Shown: in pieces, positions 5,963 to 13,356 of the stretch
How positions within the stretch are numbered: the stretch's first letter is position 1
Layout of the letters: every line of letters begins with the position of its first letter
Source: a virus
Reading direction: 5' to 3' (one strand)
Virus record (IMG/VR): IMGVR_UViG_3300009421_000016
Coordinates: 1-21,590 of that record
DNA: 21,590 nt
Made by a program: the position numbers and the translations under genes
The notes under the pieces: model-generated
Told to the model about the DNA's origin: nothing
Seen by the model: the letters and a program-made list of their open reading frames with translations, nothing else
Databases searched by the model: none

Positions 5963-7336
5963 ATGCCGATCACCACCGAACACCCCGAGTACACGCGCAA
6001 GAAAGCGCTATGGCGCACGATCGCCGACTGCCTCGAAGACGAGAGCATTGTGAAGGCCGCCGGCCCCACCTACCTGCCCAAGACCGGCGGGATGGAGGCG
6101 AACGATGCGAGCGGGAAAAGCTATGACGCGTATCGCGCCCGCGCGCGGTTTCCGGACATCACCAGCGAGGCACTGACCGGGATCATCGGGCTGGTGTTCG
6201 AGGAGCCGCCCGAGGGGGCGAGCGAGGAGCCGATCACCCCGAGCGGGCAGACCAATACCGATCTCGCGCGCGACACCCTTCGCGGCTGCGCCACGCGCGG
6301 GCGCGACATCCTCCTCGTCGACGCCCCGCGCGAGGGCGGAGAGCCGTTCGTCACGCGCTACGGCGCCGAGGCGCTAATCAACTGGCGGGTGGACCCCGCG
6401 CGCCCTTCGGACTTACTCCTCGCGGTGCTCGAGGAGCAGGAGCCGGCGGCGGCGGATCTGTACGGGCACGAGACCCGCACCGTGTACCGGCGATACTTTC
6501 GCGAGAGCTCCGAGGCGCCGATCGAGGTCACGCGCTGGATTGTCGAGGACGAGGTGGAGCGCCGGATCGAGCCCCCGATCCTCCTCCCGGTGCCGTTCAT
6601 GCCGATTGTGTGCGTCGGCTCGATCGACATCCTTCCCGGCTGCGACCCGCTGCCGCTCTTGCCCGTCGGGCGCTGCGCTCTGGCCTACTACCGAAAGAGC
6701 GCCAGCTATGAACACTCGCTCTACCTCGCAGGCCAACCGACGCCCTACGTCACGGGGCTCGATCAGGAGCAGTACGACCAGATCCGCCGCCAGGGCATCG
6801 GCTCCTCCGCGCTCTGGCATCTCGGGGACGATGGCCGCGCGGGCTTCCTCGAGACGAGCGGCATCGGACTCAAGGAGCAGCGCGAGGGCATGGCGATGGA
6901 GCTCCACCAGGCGGAGACCTACGCCGTTCGCCTCGTGCAGCGTCAGGCGGGCGGTGTGGAGTCGGCGGCGGCGATGGCGATGCGCGCCGCCGCACAGCAC
7001 GCCTCGATCTACTCGCTCGCCGATGGCGTGAGCGATGGCGTGCAGCGCGCCGAGCGGATGCGCGCGCGCTGGTCCGGGCGCGCGGACCCTGCCCGCTTCC
7101 GCCTCCGCACGGAGTTCTCCGAGCAGTACGCGAGCGAGCAGATGGTGGCCGCGATCGACCGCGCGGTGACCAGCGGCAACGCCCCGCGATCGGTGCTCTT
7201 CGAGACGTTCCGGCGCGCGAACCTCACGAGCAAGAGCGACGAGGAGCTTGCCGCCGAGATCGAGGCGAGCGGGGCGATTCCCTTCGAGGAGCGCGCCGCG
7301 AGCGCGTCCGGGGGTGAGGGGCGCCAGGGCGCATGA
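5963..7336 (+). CDS. Portal protein, DUF4055-like
   Basis: The start is ATG 5963 (MPITTEHPEY); the frame is open further upstream but there overlaps the terminase gene, so I reject that extension. The protein has 457 residues. A GAGAGG 12 bases upstream is the likely ribosome binding site. The N-terminal pattern T-Y-L-P-K-T-G-G, then S-Y-D-A-Y-R-A-R-A-R-F, then G-I-I-G-L-V-F-E-E-P-P, then R-D-I-L-L-V-D-A-P and E-A-L-I-N-W-R-V-D matches my memory of the DUF4055 family found in the portal position of many siphoviruses. The portal is the dodecameric ring at the head vertex through which DNA passes and to which the tail attaches. Position between the large terminase and a MuF-like gene supports this. 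Its stop overlaps the next start (ATGA, 7333-7336). Confidence 0.9.
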   Translation: MPITTEHPEYTRKKALWRTIADCLEDESIVKAAGPTYLPKTGGMEANDASGKSYDAYRARARFPDITSEALTGIIGLVFEEPPEGASEEPITPSGQTNTDLARDTLRGCATRGRDILLVDAPREGGEPFVTRYGAEALINWRVDPARPSDLLLAVLEEQEPAAADLYGHETRTVYRRYFRESSEAPIEVTRWIVEDEVERRIEPPILLPVPFMPIVCVGSIDILPGCDPLPLLPVGRCALAYYRKSASYEHSLYLAGQPTPYVTGLDQEQYDQIRRQGIGSSALWHLGDDGRAGFLETSGIGLKEQREGMAMELHQAETYAVRLVQRQAGGVESAAAMAMRAAAQHASIYSLADGVSDGVQRAERMRARWSGRADPARFRLRTEFSEQYASEQMVAAIDRAVTSGNAPRSVLFETFRRANLTSKSDEELAAEIEASGAIPFEERAASASGGEGRQGA

Positions 7337-8370
7337 GCGCCCCCGATATCGAGCGCCTTCTACGTCGACGGCTCTACCTACAGCGCTACGTCAGTGCGCT
7401 CGACGAGGAGCTCACCGCGCTCGCCGAGCCGGGGGATGCACGCCTGCTCGCCGCCCTCGGCGACTTCCTCGGGCGCGCCGACGCGCGCGCGCTCGGCGCC
7501 CTCGGGCGCGCGCGGCGCACCCATCCGCTCGTGCGCGAGTTGCACGCGCAGATCGCCGCCGTCCTCGGCGAGCAGCGCGCCGCGACCCTCGCGCTGATCG
7601 CCGAGGCGCTCCCCGATCTTGCCGCGCGAGAGCTCCGCGTCACCGCCGAGGCGATCAGCCTCGCCGCGGTACCGAGCGCGCGGGGGCTGGCCACCGAGCC
7701 GGCTGATGGGAGCCCCCCGGCGGTGCTCCTCGGCGCCGCGCTCGCGCTCTACGCGCGGCGGCTGAACGCGGAGATCGTGCGCGCGGCGACGAGCGAGACA
7801 CCCGAGGCGATGCTCTCGCTCGTGCGCGGGAGCGGCGCGCTCCGCCAGCGCGACGGGCTTCTCCACTGGCGCCGCACGCGCCTGCTGCGCCCGAACGTGG
7901 ACTTGATCGTGAACGCCACCGCCTCGAACGCGGCGCGGCGCGCGTACCGCCTCGCCCGCGTCGAGCTCGTCGACCATCTCGCCACGCTCGACTACCGCAC
8001 CTGCCCGCGCTGCCGGGCGGCCGAGGCGGGCGGACCGTACCGCCTCGGCACGGAGCCGGGGCCGACGCTGCACCCGCGCTGCCGCTGTCTCTCGATACCG
8101 GCCGGCTACCTCGCCGAGATCGTGCGCCCGTTCGTGGCCGATGCCCGACCGGTGAAGGACATCCCCAAGGGCGAGCGCGCCGGGAAGATCGGCCGGACGC
8201 GGCTCTCGATCGAGCAGTTTTTCGCGCGCATGAGTGCCGAGGACCGTCGCGCCTACCTCGGCCCCACCCTCGCCGCGCGATGGGAGCGCGGGGTAGTGAC
8301 GGACATCCGCGACCTTGTGGACGCCCGAACGCTCGCCCCGCTCCGACTCGATCAGATCCCCGAGCGCTAA
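7333..8370 (+). CDS. MuF-like head morphogenesis protein (minor capsid)
   Basis: The 345-residue protein starts at ATG 7333, overlapping the portal stop. The family (Mu gpF / SPP1 gp7) binds the portal and helps start head assembly or DNA ejection. The recognisable part is near residues 210-255: V-D-H-L-A-T-L-D-Y-R-T-C-P-R-C-R, then a spacer, then T-L-H-P-R-C-R-C-L-S-I-P. This C-x-x-C ... H-P-x-C-R-C arrangement is the Cys/His hallmark of MuF proteins and may bind a metal. The first 160 residues are Ala/Leu/Arg-rich and helical. After the hallmark comes a further 90-residue tail (about 255-345) with E-Q-F-F-A-R-M-S-A-E-D-R-R-A-Y-L-G-P; no toxin domain is visible there. The gene ends 96 bases before the scaffold start. 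Confidence 0.88.
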   Translation: MSAPDIERLLRRRLYLQRYVSALDEELTALAEPGDARLLAALGDFLGRADARALGALGRARRTHPLVRELHAQIAAVLGEQRAATLALIAEALPDLAARELRVTAEAISLAAVPSARGLATEPADGSPPAVLLGAALALYARRLNAEIVRAATSETPEAMLSLVRGSGALRQRDGLLHWRRTRLLRPNVDLIVNATASNAARRAYRLARVELVDHLATLDYRTCPRCRAAEAGGPYRLGTEPGPTLHPRCRCLSIPAGYLAEIVRPFVADARPVKDIPKGERAGKIGRTRLSIEQFFARMSAEDRRAYLGPTLAARWERGVVTDIRDLVDARTLAPLRLDQIPER

Positions 8371-8396
8371 CCCTCTGCCGCTCAGGCACCGCCCGT

Positions 8397-8464
8397 GTAG
8401 GCCGAAACCCGTGGTGAACCGCGGGGCGATGTTCGCCCCGCCTCCACCACGAGGCTGTGCCTAC
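8397..8464 (+). promoter_or_regulatory. Three-tiered RNA hairpin directly before the scaffold start codon
   Basis: Nested inverted repeats sit between the MuF and scaffold genes. The outer stem is GTAGGC (8397-8402) with GCCTAC (8459-8464). The middle stem is GTGGTG (8411-8416) with CACCAC (8445-8450). The inner stem is GCGGGGCG (8421-8428) with CGCCCCGC (8434-8441), and the loop is ATGTT. All three stems are perfect. The structure ends two bases before ATG 8467 and places the only weak ribosome binding match (GAGG, 8451-8454) in an internal loop. There is no T run after it, so a simple rho-independent terminator is unlikely; translational control or RNA processing fits better, by inference. 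Confidence 0.75.
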
Positions 8465-8466
8465 CA

Positions 8467-9213
8467 ATGCCGTTCAAGTTCTCCGAAATCGAGGGGTTCG
8501 ACCCCGAGCTCGCCGCCCGACTCGACGCGGACGACAGCGTCAGTACCGCGCTCGCCGCGCACCACAAAGCCGAAATCGAGGGCGGAGTGGCCGCCCGCGT
8601 CGAGGTCGCCAAGGGCGAGTTCAAGAAGAAGATGGACTCGATGGGCACCAAGCTCGCGGACGCGGAGGCGCGTGCCGAGGGACGGGCCGCGATCGACCCC
8701 GAAGAGCTCAAGGCGCTACGGCTCGCCGCCGACAAGAGCCCAGAGCTCACCGCGCAACTCGAGGCGATGAAGAAAACGGCAGCCGACGCCGAGACGGCTG
8801 CCAAGCAACGGGCGGAGGAGAACGTCGCGCTACGGCGCTCGCACGTGGTCACGCAGGCCGTGAACGAGCACAACGCGGCAAACCCCACGGTGGCTCTCAA
8901 GCCCGACGCACACGACCTGGTCGAGATGCTCGCGGCGAACACGCTGCGATACGACGAGGACGCGAAGACGTTCCGCGTCTACCAGGGGCAGGAGATCGTC
9001 GCGACCGACAAGGGCGCGGCGACGCCGCAGGACTGGATCGCCGGACTCCGTGAGTCCCGCCCCAGTCTCTTCGCGGCACCGGTCGGGGGCGGTGCGCCCG
9101 GCTCCCGAGGATCCGGCAGTGCCGGCGAGAAGCAGATCAGCCGCAGCGACTTCGAGGCCTTGGCCCCCGCGCGCCAAGGCGAGGTCGCGCGAACCCACGC
9201 CATCACTGACTGA
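8467..9213 (+). CDS. Scaffold-like protein
   Basis: This 248-residue protein lies between the MuF gene and the major capsid gene, the standard place for a scaffold that shapes the prohead. It has a short N-terminal segment (M-P-F-K-F-S-E-I-E-G-F-D-P-E-L), then a charged Ala/Glu/Lys-rich region (about 35-130) that looks like coiled coil, including a stretch of repeated A-E and K-K patterns. A more ordered region (about 135-200) holds V-E-M-L-A-A-N-T-L-R-Y and F-R-V-Y-Q-G-Q-E-I-V-A. A Gly/Ser linker then leads to a short C-terminal helix (I-S-R-S-D-F-E-A-L-A-P-A-R-Q-G-E-V-A), a type of ending I associate with phage scaffolds and capsid-associated proteins. Assignment rests on composition and position, not on a catalytic motif. 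Start ATG 8467 follows a strong hairpin. Confidence 0.78.
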   Translation: MPFKFSEIEGFDPELAARLDADDSVSTALAAHHKAEIEGGVAARVEVAKGEFKKKMDSMGTKLADAEARAEGRAAIDPEELKALRLAADKSPELTAQLEAMKKTAADAETAAKQRAEENVALRRSHVVTQAVNEHNAANPTVALKPDAHDLVEMLAANTLRYDEDAKTFRVYQGQEIVATDKGAATPQDWIAGLRESRPSLFAAPVGGGAPGSRGSGSAGEKQISRSDFEALAPARQGEVARTHAITD

Positions 9214-9227
9214 GAGAGACGCCACCC

Positions 9228-10373
9228 ATGGCCAACAACCTCACGGGTCTTATACCCACCATCTACACCGCGCTCGATATCGTCCGGCGCGAACTGATCG
9301 GGTTCATCCCCAACGTTTCCGTCGACGCTGCCGCCACCGGCGCCGCGGTCGGGCAGACGGTGACCGCGCACGTCGTGCCCCAAGGCGGGCTCGAGGATAT
9401 CGTGCCCGGCGCGCAGCCGGCCGCGAGCGGCGATCACGAGCTCGGGAGCGTCTCGGTCGGGATCACCAAGAGCAAGGCGTACCCGATCCGCTGGACCGGA
9501 GAGGAGCAGCTGGCCCTCGGCCAGAACGGGCAGTACAACGCCATCCTGGCCGATCAGTTCGCGCAGGGCTTTCGCACGCTCTCGAACGCGGTCGAGGCGG
9601 ATCTCGGCTCGCTGTACACGAAGTTCGCCCGCGCGATCGGCACCGCCGGCACTACCCCGTTCGGCGTCGCCGACGATCACTCGGATTGGTCGAACGCCAA
9701 TCGCGTGCTCGACGAGCTCGGGTGCCCGCAATCGGGGCGCGTCATGGTCCTCGGGAGCCAGGCTCGAGCCAAGGTCGAGGGCGTGCAGTCGGGGCTCTTC
9801 AAGGTCAACGAGGCCGGCGACGCGGGCGCGATGCTCCGCGAGCGGCAGCTGCGCGAGATCCACGGCTTCACGATGGGCTTCTCCGCTGGCGTGCGCAATC
9901 ACAGCGGCGGCACCGGCTCGGGCTACCTGGTGAACAACGGCGCAGGGTACGGGGCCGGTGACACCGCCCTCGTGCTCGACACCGGCACCGGCACCGTGCT
10001 GCCCGGCGACGTGGTGACGATCGCAGGCTCGGGCGAGCAATTCGTCGTCGCCTCGAAGTCCGGCTCCGAGCTCACGCTCAACGCGCCGGGGCTCGACACC
10101 GTGATCGTCGACGACGCGGCCGTGACCGTGGTCGGGAACTACACGGCGAACGCCTTCTTTCACCGCAACAGTCTGCTCCTCGCCGCGCGCGCGCCGGCAA
10201 TGCCCGCCGGTGGCGACTCCGCCGACGACGTGATGACGGTGACCGATCCGGTCAGCAACATCACGTTCCAGGTGGCGATGTATCGCCAGTACAAGCAGAT
10301 CAAGTACGAGATCGGATTGGCGTGGGGCGTGGACGCGCCGAACGCGGGCTTGGCAGGCGTCCTGCTCGGCTGA
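9228..10373 (+). CDS. Major capsid protein, P22 coat (gp5)-like
   Basis: The 381-residue protein starts at ATG 9228 after a GAGAGA-type site. Its beginning, M-A-N-N-L-T-G-L-I-P-T-I-Y-T-A-L-D-I-V, with R-E-L-I-G-F-I-P just after, is the characteristic N-terminus of P22 gp5-like coats, an HK97-fold branch. Other family features are G-Q-T-V-T-A-H-V-V-P (residues 42-51) and a central beta-rich insertion, about residues 230-305 (G-D-T-A-L-V-L-D, then L-P-G-D-V-V-T-I-A-G, then V-V-G-N-Y-T). A conserved C-terminal part follows (F-H-R-N-S-L-L-L-A-A-R-A-P and Y-R-Q-Y-K-Q-I-K-Y-E-I-G-L-A-W-G-V). It is somewhat shorter than the P22 protein (about 430 residues). Many copies build the icosahedral shell over the scaffold. 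Confidence 0.94.
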   Translation: MANNLTGLIPTIYTALDIVRRELIGFIPNVSVDAAATGAAVGQTVTAHVVPQGGLEDIVPGAQPAASGDHELGSVSVGITKSKAYPIRWTGEEQLALGQNGQYNAILADQFAQGFRTLSNAVEADLGSLYTKFARAIGTAGTTPFGVADDHSDWSNANRVLDELGCPQSGRVMVLGSQARAKVEGVQSGLFKVNEAGDAGAMLRERQLREIHGFTMGFSAGVRNHSGGTGSGYLVNNGAGYGAGDTALVLDTGTGTVLPGDVVTIAGSGEQFVVASKSGSELTLNAPGLDTVIVDDAAVTVVGNYTANAFFHRNSLLLAARAPAMPAGGDSADDVMTVTDPVSNITFQVAMYRQYKQIKYEIGLAWGVDAPNAGLAGVLLG

Positions 10374-10378
10374 TCGAC

Positions 10379-10675
<297 letters not shown>

Positions 10676-10679
10676 TCCG

Positions 10680-11186
10680 GTGGCGCTGATCGTCGAGGAC
10701 GGGAGCGGCGTTGCCGAGGCCGAGAGCTACGTGAGCGTCGAGGCGGCGGGCGTGTTCTTCAGCGCGCGCGATCTCGCGCCCCCCGCGGAGGGGCTTCTAC
10801 GCCGCGCCATGGACTACCTCGAGACGCTTTCGTGGGCGGGGAGGGTGGCCGAGGGCACGCAGCCGCTGGCCTTCCCGCGCGCCGGGCTCACGAACCGAAA
10901 CGGGGCGCCGCTCGGCGCCGATCTCGTGCCGCCCGAGCTCGTGCGCGCACAGCTCTGGCTCGCCTACTACATCGGGCAGGGCACCGACCCAGGGGCGCCT
11001 GCCGCGCTGAACGTGCGCCGCGAGAAGGTCGGCCCGATCGACACGGAGTACGCCGTCGGGGTCGGCGCCCGCCACGCGATCCGTATCGAGGAGCTCCCGC
11101 GCGTCTACCGCGAGCTCGAGCCGTTCCTCGCCAACGATAGCGGCACCCTCGTTCGCACGAGCGTGCTCGGGATCGATCGCGCGTGA
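10680..11186 (+). CDS. DnaT-like head-tail connector protein
   Basis: The 168-residue protein starts at GTG 10680 (M-A-L-I-V-E-D-G-S-G-V-A-E-A-E-S-Y-V-S). This opening, with R-R-A-M-D-Y-L-E, then F-P-R-A-G, then V-P-P-E-L-V-R-A-Q-L-W-L-A-Y-Y and R-R-E-K-V-G-P-I-D-T-E-Y, matches a phage family that databases often label DnaT-like ssDNA-binding protein but which sits at the head-tail connector position. The helical core is what one expects of an adaptor ring below the portal. The label DnaT should not be read as a replication role. The start is four bases after the previous stop and its stop overlaps the next start (GTGA, 11183-11186). Confidence 0.8.
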   Translation: MALIVEDGSGVAEAESYVSVEAAGVFFSARDLAPPAEGLLRRAMDYLETLSWAGRVAEGTQPLAFPRAGLTNRNGAPLGADLVPPELVRAQLWLAYYIGQGTDPGAPAALNVRREKVGPIDTEYAVGVGARHAIRIEELPRVYRELEPFLANDSGTLVRTSVLGIDRA

Positions 11187-11536
11187 GCGGCCCGCACGAG
11201 AGAGGGGCGGCGAGCGCCGAGCGCGCCATCGCGCGCCACGGGCGCGATATCACGCTGATCGTGCCGGGGGCACCCACCGGCTCGAAGCGCGATCCGCAGC
11301 CGGGGGCGCCGACCGAGATCGTGGTCCGCGCGCTCGAGCTCGAGATCGCCTCCTCCGAGATCGACGGGAGCGTGATCCAAGGGCACGACCGGCGCTATCT
11401 CGTGGCCGGCTCCGTCGCGGTCACCACCGCGATGCGCCTCAGAGATGACGTGCCGGCGGCGTACGAAATCGTACGCACGCAGCCGACGCAGCCGGGCACC
11501 ACGCGGCTTGTCACCGAAATCCTGGCCAGGCTCTGA
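11183..11536 (+). CDS. Putative head closure / head-tail joining protein
   Basis: This 117-residue protein starts at GTG 11183, overlapping the previous stop. It contains H-G-R-D-I-T-L-I-V-P-G, a flexible stretch rich in Pro and Gly, then E-I-V-V-R-A-L-E-L-E-I, then D-G-S-V-I-Q-G-H-D-R-R-Y-L-V-A-G and Y-E-I-V-R-T-Q. A short beta barrel with a mid-protein loop is typical of head closure proteins (SPP1 gp16 or lambda gpFII type), and gene order (connector, this gene, HK97 gp10-like, terminator-like) fits. No specific family motif is strong enough for a firm name. The next gene begins seven bases after its stop. Confidence 0.65.
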   Translation: MSGPHERGAASAERAIARHGRDITLIVPGAPTGSKRDPQPGAPTEIVVRALELEIASSEIDGSVIQGHDRRYLVAGSVAVTTAMRLRDDVPAAYEIVRTQPTQPGTTRLVTEILARL

Positions 11537-11543
11537 GCGCCCC

Positions 11544-11915
11544 GTGCCCGCCCTCTCCTCACTCGTGGCCGAGTACAAGCGCCGACTGCTGTTCGTCGCG
11601 CAGCGAGCCACCGAGATCACCGCCACGCGCGTGTACGTGCGTACGCCGGTGGACTCCGGGGCGCTGCGCGCGAGTTGGACGCCGAGCCTCGATGGCGCCT
11701 ACCGCCTCGCCTCGAGCGCGGGGGATGCCACGCCCCTCGCCCCGGTCATCGCGCGACTCACCCTCGGGGCCGTCTTCACGCTCCGAAACCGCCAGCCCTA
11801 CGGCCCGGCGATCGAATACCACGGGCATAGCGGCCAGGCGCCCGCCGGGATGCTCGGGCCGAGCATTGCCGAGTGGGGAGCGAACGTTCGGGAGGCCACC
11901 CGTGCCGCCCGATGA
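11544..11915 (+). CDS. HK97 gp10-like tail completion/neck protein
   Basis: The start is GTG 11544 (M-P-A-L-S-S-L-V-A-E-Y-K-R-R), giving 123 residues; the frame is open further upstream but there overlaps the previous gene. The recognisable core is T-R-V-Y-V-R-T-P-V-D-S-G-A-L-R-A-S-W-T-P near 24-43, the T-P-V-D-(T/S)-G-x-L-(R/K)-x-S motif of the HK97 gp10 family. F-T-L-R-N-R-Q-P-Y-G-P-A-I-E-Y-H-G-H-S then follows near 77-95, with a short C-terminal helix. Proteins of this family join the tail to the head or complete the tail end. The last 14 bases overlap the next gene, whose ribosome binding site (GGGAGG, 11890-11895) lies inside this one. Confidence 0.85.
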   Translation: MPALSSLVAEYKRRLLFVAQRATEITATRVYVRTPVDSGALRASWTPSLDGAYRLASSAGDATPLAPVIARLTLGAVFTLRNRQPYGPAIEYHGHSGQAPAGMLGPSIAEWGANVREATRAAR

Positions 11916-12324
11916 AGAGGAGCTACGGGTGCTGTTCGGCGAGGCGATCGACGCCTTTGCCGGCGCGCGCGCACTGCACTCGGTCGATCCGAACATCGCT
12001 TTCGATCCCGCGAGCCTCCCGCCCGAGACGCGTCAGTACCTGCGCGTCTCGACGATGGCGTCGGAGCCGGAGCCGATCGGCACCGGCGCCGAGTCGCTGT
12101 ACCTGTGGACCTACCAGGTGCTCGTCTGCGCCCGCTCCGGGCTCGGCGAGCTCGCGCCGCTGCGCCACGCGCAGGCGCTGCGCGCCGCCTTCCTCCCCTT
12201 CCACGAATTTCTCGGCACCACGGACACGTTCCGCGTGATCCGCACCGCCGAGATCGCCAGCCCCGTCCCGCGAGACGGGTGGTACACCATCCCGGTTCGC
12301 TTCCGGGTCCAGTGCATCACGTAA
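11902..12324 (+). CDS. Tail terminator-like protein
   Basis: The start is GTG 11902 (M-P-P-D-E-E-E-L-R-V-L-F), chosen because a good GGGAGG site stands six bases before it; a longer in-frame reading upstream lies inside the previous gene. The protein has 140 residues. The order helix, then Y-L-R-V-S-T-M, then L-Y-L-W-T-Y-Q-V-L-V-C-A, then a helix (A-P-L-R-H-A-Q-A-L-R-A-A-F), then F-R-V-I-R-T-A-E-I and Y-T-I-P-V-R-F-R-V-Q-C matches the alpha/beta layout of phage tail terminators (lambda gpU-like; DUF4128-like). These cap the finished tail tube and join it to the head. It directly precedes the tail tube gene, as expected. Confidence 0.75.
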   Translation: MPPDEEELRVLFGEAIDAFAGARALHSVDPNIAFDPASLPPETRQYLRVSTMASEPEPIGTGAESLYLWTYQVLVCARSGLGELAPLRHAQALRAAFLPFHEFLGTTDTFRVIRTAEIASPVPRDGWYTIPVRFRVQCIT

Positions 12325-12342
12325 CCCGGAGATCACACGAAC

Positions 12343-12801
12343 ATGAGCACGAACACTTACGCCGGCACGCAGCTCAGTGGCGTTGCCTCCACCCCCGCCA
12401 CCAACGACCAAGCGGGCTTCGAGGCGCTGACGTTCATCACCGGCGGTGCCTCGCTTCGCCAGGTACCGAGCGTCGGGCGCACCTGGAACACCGTCTCGGA
12501 GGACCTGGTGGACACCGAGACCAACACCGACGTGAAGGCGTCCTCGAAATACAAGCCCATGGATTTCCCGGTCGCGATCAAGCCGGGCGACGCCCTGCAC
12601 GCCGTTCTCCGTGGGCTCGAGGAGGATCGCACCGCCGTCGGCTCCTTCAAGCTCGCTCTGCCGGGCGACCTCGGCACGATCTACGTGCAGGCGCAGGTGT
12701 CGATGTTCGACGAGATCGGCGGCGGCGGTCAGGACGCGATCGTAGACGCCAACGTGCAGCTGCTCCCCCAGGCGAAGCCGATCTACGTCGCCGCCCCCTG
12801 A
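12343..12801 (+). CDS. Major tail tube protein
   Basis: This 152-residue protein starts at ATG 12343, 18 bases after the terminator-like gene. It is beta-rich and Gly/Thr/Val-rich: F-E-A-L-T-F-I-T-G-G, then L-R-Q-V-P-S-V-G-R-T-W-N-T-V-S-E-D, then Y-K-P-M-D-F-P-V-A-I-K-P-G-D, then F-K-L-A-L-P-G-D-L-G-T-I-Y-V-Q-A-Q-V and V-D-A-N-V-Q-L-L-P-Q. The G-R-T-W-N-T-V pattern and the position (after a terminator, before the chaperone pair and tape measure) fit a siphovirus tail tube monomer that stacks in hexameric rings. A very strong hairpin follows the gene, consistent with a need for high expression. Confidence 0.82.
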   Translation: MSTNTYAGTQLSGVASTPATNDQAGFEALTFITGGASLRQVPSVGRTWNTVSEDLVDTETNTDVKASSKYKPMDFPVAIKPGDALHAVLRGLEEDRTAVGSFKLALPGDLGTIYVQAQVSMFDEIGGGGQDAIVDANVQLLPQAKPIYVAAP

Positions 12802-12815
12802 TCGGGGCGCTGAGC

Positions 12816-12877
12816 GCGCGCGCCGCACCCATCCGAGCCCCCCGCCCGGGGGAGGCTCGGGGCGGTGCGGCGCGCGC
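12816..12877 (+). terminator. Very strong hairpin after the tail tube gene
   Basis: Perfect 14-bp arms (12816-12829 with 12864-12877; sequence GCGCGCGCCGCACC and its complement) enclose a second stem, CCGAGCC (12833-12839) with GGCTCGG (12854-12860). That stem is extended by C 12840-12843 with G 12849-12852. The sequence after it is CTTGCTCTTCAC, pyrimidine-rich but not a clean T run. It may be a partial rho-independent terminator or an mRNA-stabilising hairpin that keeps the tail tube transcript more abundant than the downstream genes. Confidence 0.7.
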
Positions 12878-12921
12878 CTTGCTCTTCACGGTCTCCGATT
12901 CGCGACTGAGACAGGCTGTAC

Positions 12922-13356
12922 ATGGACATTCTCGATTACGACACTTCCGCGCGCTCGATCGAAGGGGCTTACATGCCCTTCGTCGACCCGAGTACGGGCG
13001 AGCCCGTGCGCCACCGGGCGAAGGGCGACAAGGAGGAGCGCGAGCTACACCTGGTCCTTCTCGGGCCGGAGGCGCCGGAGTCAATCCGGGTCTTCAAGCA
13101 GCTCCAGCACCGCGCCTCGAAGAAGGGGGCGAACCACTCGCCGTCGGACGCCGAGATCGAGTCCGAGCGCGTGAGCGACGCGAAGGCGGTCGCGCGACTC
13201 GTCGTCGGCGGGCTGCTCTTCAGTGCCGATCGGTGGGTGGACATCACCCGCGAGAACGCGGGGGACTTTCTCTACAAGGTCGGCCCGCTCCGGGGCCAGG
13301 CGGTGAAGTTCATTCTAGACGAGGGAAACTTCACCACGGTTGCCCTGGCAGCCTAG
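12922..13356 (+). CDS. Tail assembly chaperone, short form (lambda gpG-like)
   Basis: The 144-residue protein starts at ATG 12922. Between the tail tube and the tape measure, siphoviruses encode a chaperone that coats the tape measure before the tube polymerises around it. The acidic and charged N-terminal half, the segment A-R-L-V-V-G-G-L-L-F-S-A-D-R-W-V-D-I-T near 94-112 and the position agree with a gpG-like protein. Near the end, the frame carries GAG GGA AAC (codons 134-136), which forms a slippery heptamer. Most ribosomes should read through to the TAG at 13354-13356 and make this form. A minority should shift and make the 277-residue fusion described in the next CDS. Confidence 0.88.
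   Translation: MDILDYDTSARSIEGAYMPFVDPSTGEPVRHRAKGDKEERELHLVLLGPEAPESIRVFKQLQHRASKKGANHSPSDAEIESERVSDAKAVARLVVGGLLFSADRWVDITRENAGDFLYKVGPLRGQAVKFILDEGNFTTVALAA
13323..13353 (+). promoter_or_regulatory. Programmed -1 ribosomal frameshift signal
   Basis: The heptamer G GGA AAC (13323-13329) is in the X XXY YYZ phase relative to the upstream chaperone frame. An 8-base spacer follows, then a hairpin: 13338-13343 (GGTTGC) pairs with 13348-13353 (GCAGCC), with a CCTG loop and one G-T pair. The stop of the short form lies just after (13354-13356). The -1 frame from 13329 runs open to 13754. This is the arrangement known for the lambda G/GT pair, whose slippery sequence is GGGAAAG. Confidence 0.9.

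Noticed and set aside
7333-8370. C-terminal tail of the MuF-like protein considered as a polymorphic toxin domain
   Set aside because: Some MuF proteins carry toxin domains, but the 90-residue tail here shows no recognisable catalytic motif.
10680-11186. DnaT-like gene considered as a replication protein
   Set aside because: It stands between capsid and tail genes in the connector position; the name is inherited from database labels and nothing else here concerns replication.
12816-12877. Strong hairpin considered as a tRNA or other structured RNA gene
   Set aside because: It is one long stem with an inner stem, without cloverleaf arms, anticodon loop or a CCA end.
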